Below, one piece after another: positions 63,157 through 64,000 of a DNA stretch of 64,000 nucleotides (the first letter of the stretch is position 1; each line of letters starts with the position of its first letter). Under the pieces are notes generated by a model, which saw nothing but the letters and a program-made list of their open reading frames with translations, did not search any database and was not told where the DNA came from. Made by a program: the position numbers and the translations under genes. The stretch lies in NCBI RefSeq assembly GCF_016909185.1, contig NZ_JAFBFH010000005.1:124001-188000 (forward strand). Direction: 5' to 3'. This DNA comes from Siminovitchia thermophila (GTDB lineage Bacteria > Bacillota > Bacilli > Bacillales > Bacillaceae_C).

Positions 63157-63464
63157 GAGTGGGCTAAAAGTCCCGAAGAAATCTTCTTGATTTTTAATAA
63201 AATTATGGAAAAAATAGGTATTTCAGATTATGTCTCGTGTTACAGAATATGACAGTTTGAAACATAAATGTAATATAAATATATCTTAACTTATAATTTA
63301 CGGATGTTATAATGGGTTTGGGGTTAAATTTCGATATTATTTGACGTGTTTTTTAAACCCGCTTGTCGTACATAAATTGCAGAAATTGAAAGGGGCAAAC
63401 CCTTAATCTGTTGCTTAGTGCGTAGTACACCATTGTTGCAGAATGGGGAGCAAGGTGATTAGTT

Positions 63465-64000
63465 ATGATAGAAATGCAAGATGTGACAAAGAAATATCCC
63501 AACGGAATTATGGCAGCCAATGGCTTGAACATTCTGATCAATCAAGGCGAATTTGTATTTGTGGTTGGTCCTAGCGGAGCAGGTAAAACAACCTTTATCA
63601 AAATGATTTACCGTGAGGAAAAACCGACTACTGGTAAAATAATAGTAAACGGAGTTAACCTATCGAGCTTAAAAAATAGAGAAATTCCGCATTTGCGGCG
63701 GAATGTTGGGGTTGTTTTCCAAGACTTTAAACTTCTGCCTACATTGACAGTATTTGAGAATGTTGCTTTTGCCCTGGAAGTGATCGAACACCATCCGAAA
63801 GACATAAAAAAGAGAGTCATGGAAGTGTTGGCGCTTGTAGGGTTGAAACATAAAGTACGCATGCTCCCATCTGAGCTTTCCGGTGGGGAACAGCAGCGTG
63901 TATCTATTGCAAGATCGATTGTGAATAAGCCTAAAGTTGTGATTGCCGATGAACCAACAGGAAACTTGGATCCAGAAACATCTTGGGAAATTATGAGTTT
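63465..64000 (+). CDS. ftsE: cell-division ABC transporter ATP-binding protein FtsE (partial)
   Basis: The frame starts at ATG 63465 and runs off the right edge after about 178 codons. It has VTKKYPNGIMAANGLNI, Walker A GPSGAGKTTF, the Q-loop VFQDFKLLPTLTVFENVAF, signature LSGGEQQRV and Walker B VVIADEPTGNLDP, typical of FtsE. With FtsX it controls cell-wall hydrolases at division or, in bacilli, during elongation and sporulation. Confidence 0.95.
   Translation, partial: MIEMQDVTKKYPNGIMAANGLNILINQGEFVFVVGPSGAGKTTFIKMIYREEKPTTGKIIVNGVNLSSLKNREIPHLRRNVGVVFQDFKLLPTLTVFENVAFALEVIEHHPKDIKKRVMEVLALVGLKHKVRMLPSELSGGEQQRVSIARSIVNKPKVVIADEPTGNLDPETSWEIMS

Overview
The window looks like a chromosomal segment of a Bacillaceae member (Firmicutes). 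Gene order degS-degU ... comFA-comFC-flgM-flgN-flgK-flgL-yviE-fliW-csrA-hag ... flaG-fliD-fliS-fliT-hpf-secA-prfB-cccB-ftsE follows the Bacillus subtilis arrangement. AGGAGG-type ribosome binding sites, T-box leaders, a TPP riboswitch and sigma-D promoters fit the same group. The species cannot be fixed from the sequence alone.

0-23 kb holds housekeeping and regulatory genes: a yfhF-like epimerase; an RRNPP (PlcR/NprR-type) regulator followed by a previously overlooked 34-codon signal-peptide gene; a TPP-riboswitch-controlled thiamine/pyrimidine ABC uptake operon ending in a TatD-like hydrolase; a trpDCFBA operon behind two tandem tryptophan T-boxes but without trpE; a metallophosphoesterase; a KamA-family radical-SAM aminomutase; an HMCES/YedK protein; a TetR regulator with an MBL-fold hydrolase; a repeat-built coiled-coil protein; a frameshifted yflT-like stress gene; a tyrosine phosphatase; and an LCP cell-wall ligase.

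22-28 kb carries vanZ-like, LysM-M14 endopeptidase, ROK fructokinase, yvyE/YigZ and the degS-degU two-component pair. Behind degU lies a decayed duplicate of the 5' part of comFA. Intact comFA appears only 10.3 kb later, so a ~9.7 kb block (YhgE/Pip protein, LPNTA-anchored surface protein, LuxR-type regulator, long-chain acyl-CoA synthetase, SCP2 protein) separates deg from comF. This block carries five copies of a ~145-154 bp palindromic repeat. A sixth, strongly diverged, inverted copy behind flgL keeps the linker sequence while its stems are replaced by other complementary stems, which points to a conserved structured RNA or structured mobile repeat.

38-58 kb is late competence and flagellar. 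It includes a flagellin-glycosylation island beside hag: a small unknown protein, a Maf-type glycosyltransferase, a polysaccharide pyruvyl transferase and neuB-neuC-neuA for a CMP-nonulosonic acid. Three sigma-D promoters (before flgM, hag and flaG) and a CsrA-type leader before hag are visible. 58-64 kb holds hpf, a truncated group II intron 5' domain with a threefold 40-bp tandem duplication, secA, prfB with its programmed +1 frameshift, cytochrome c-551 and the start of ftsE.
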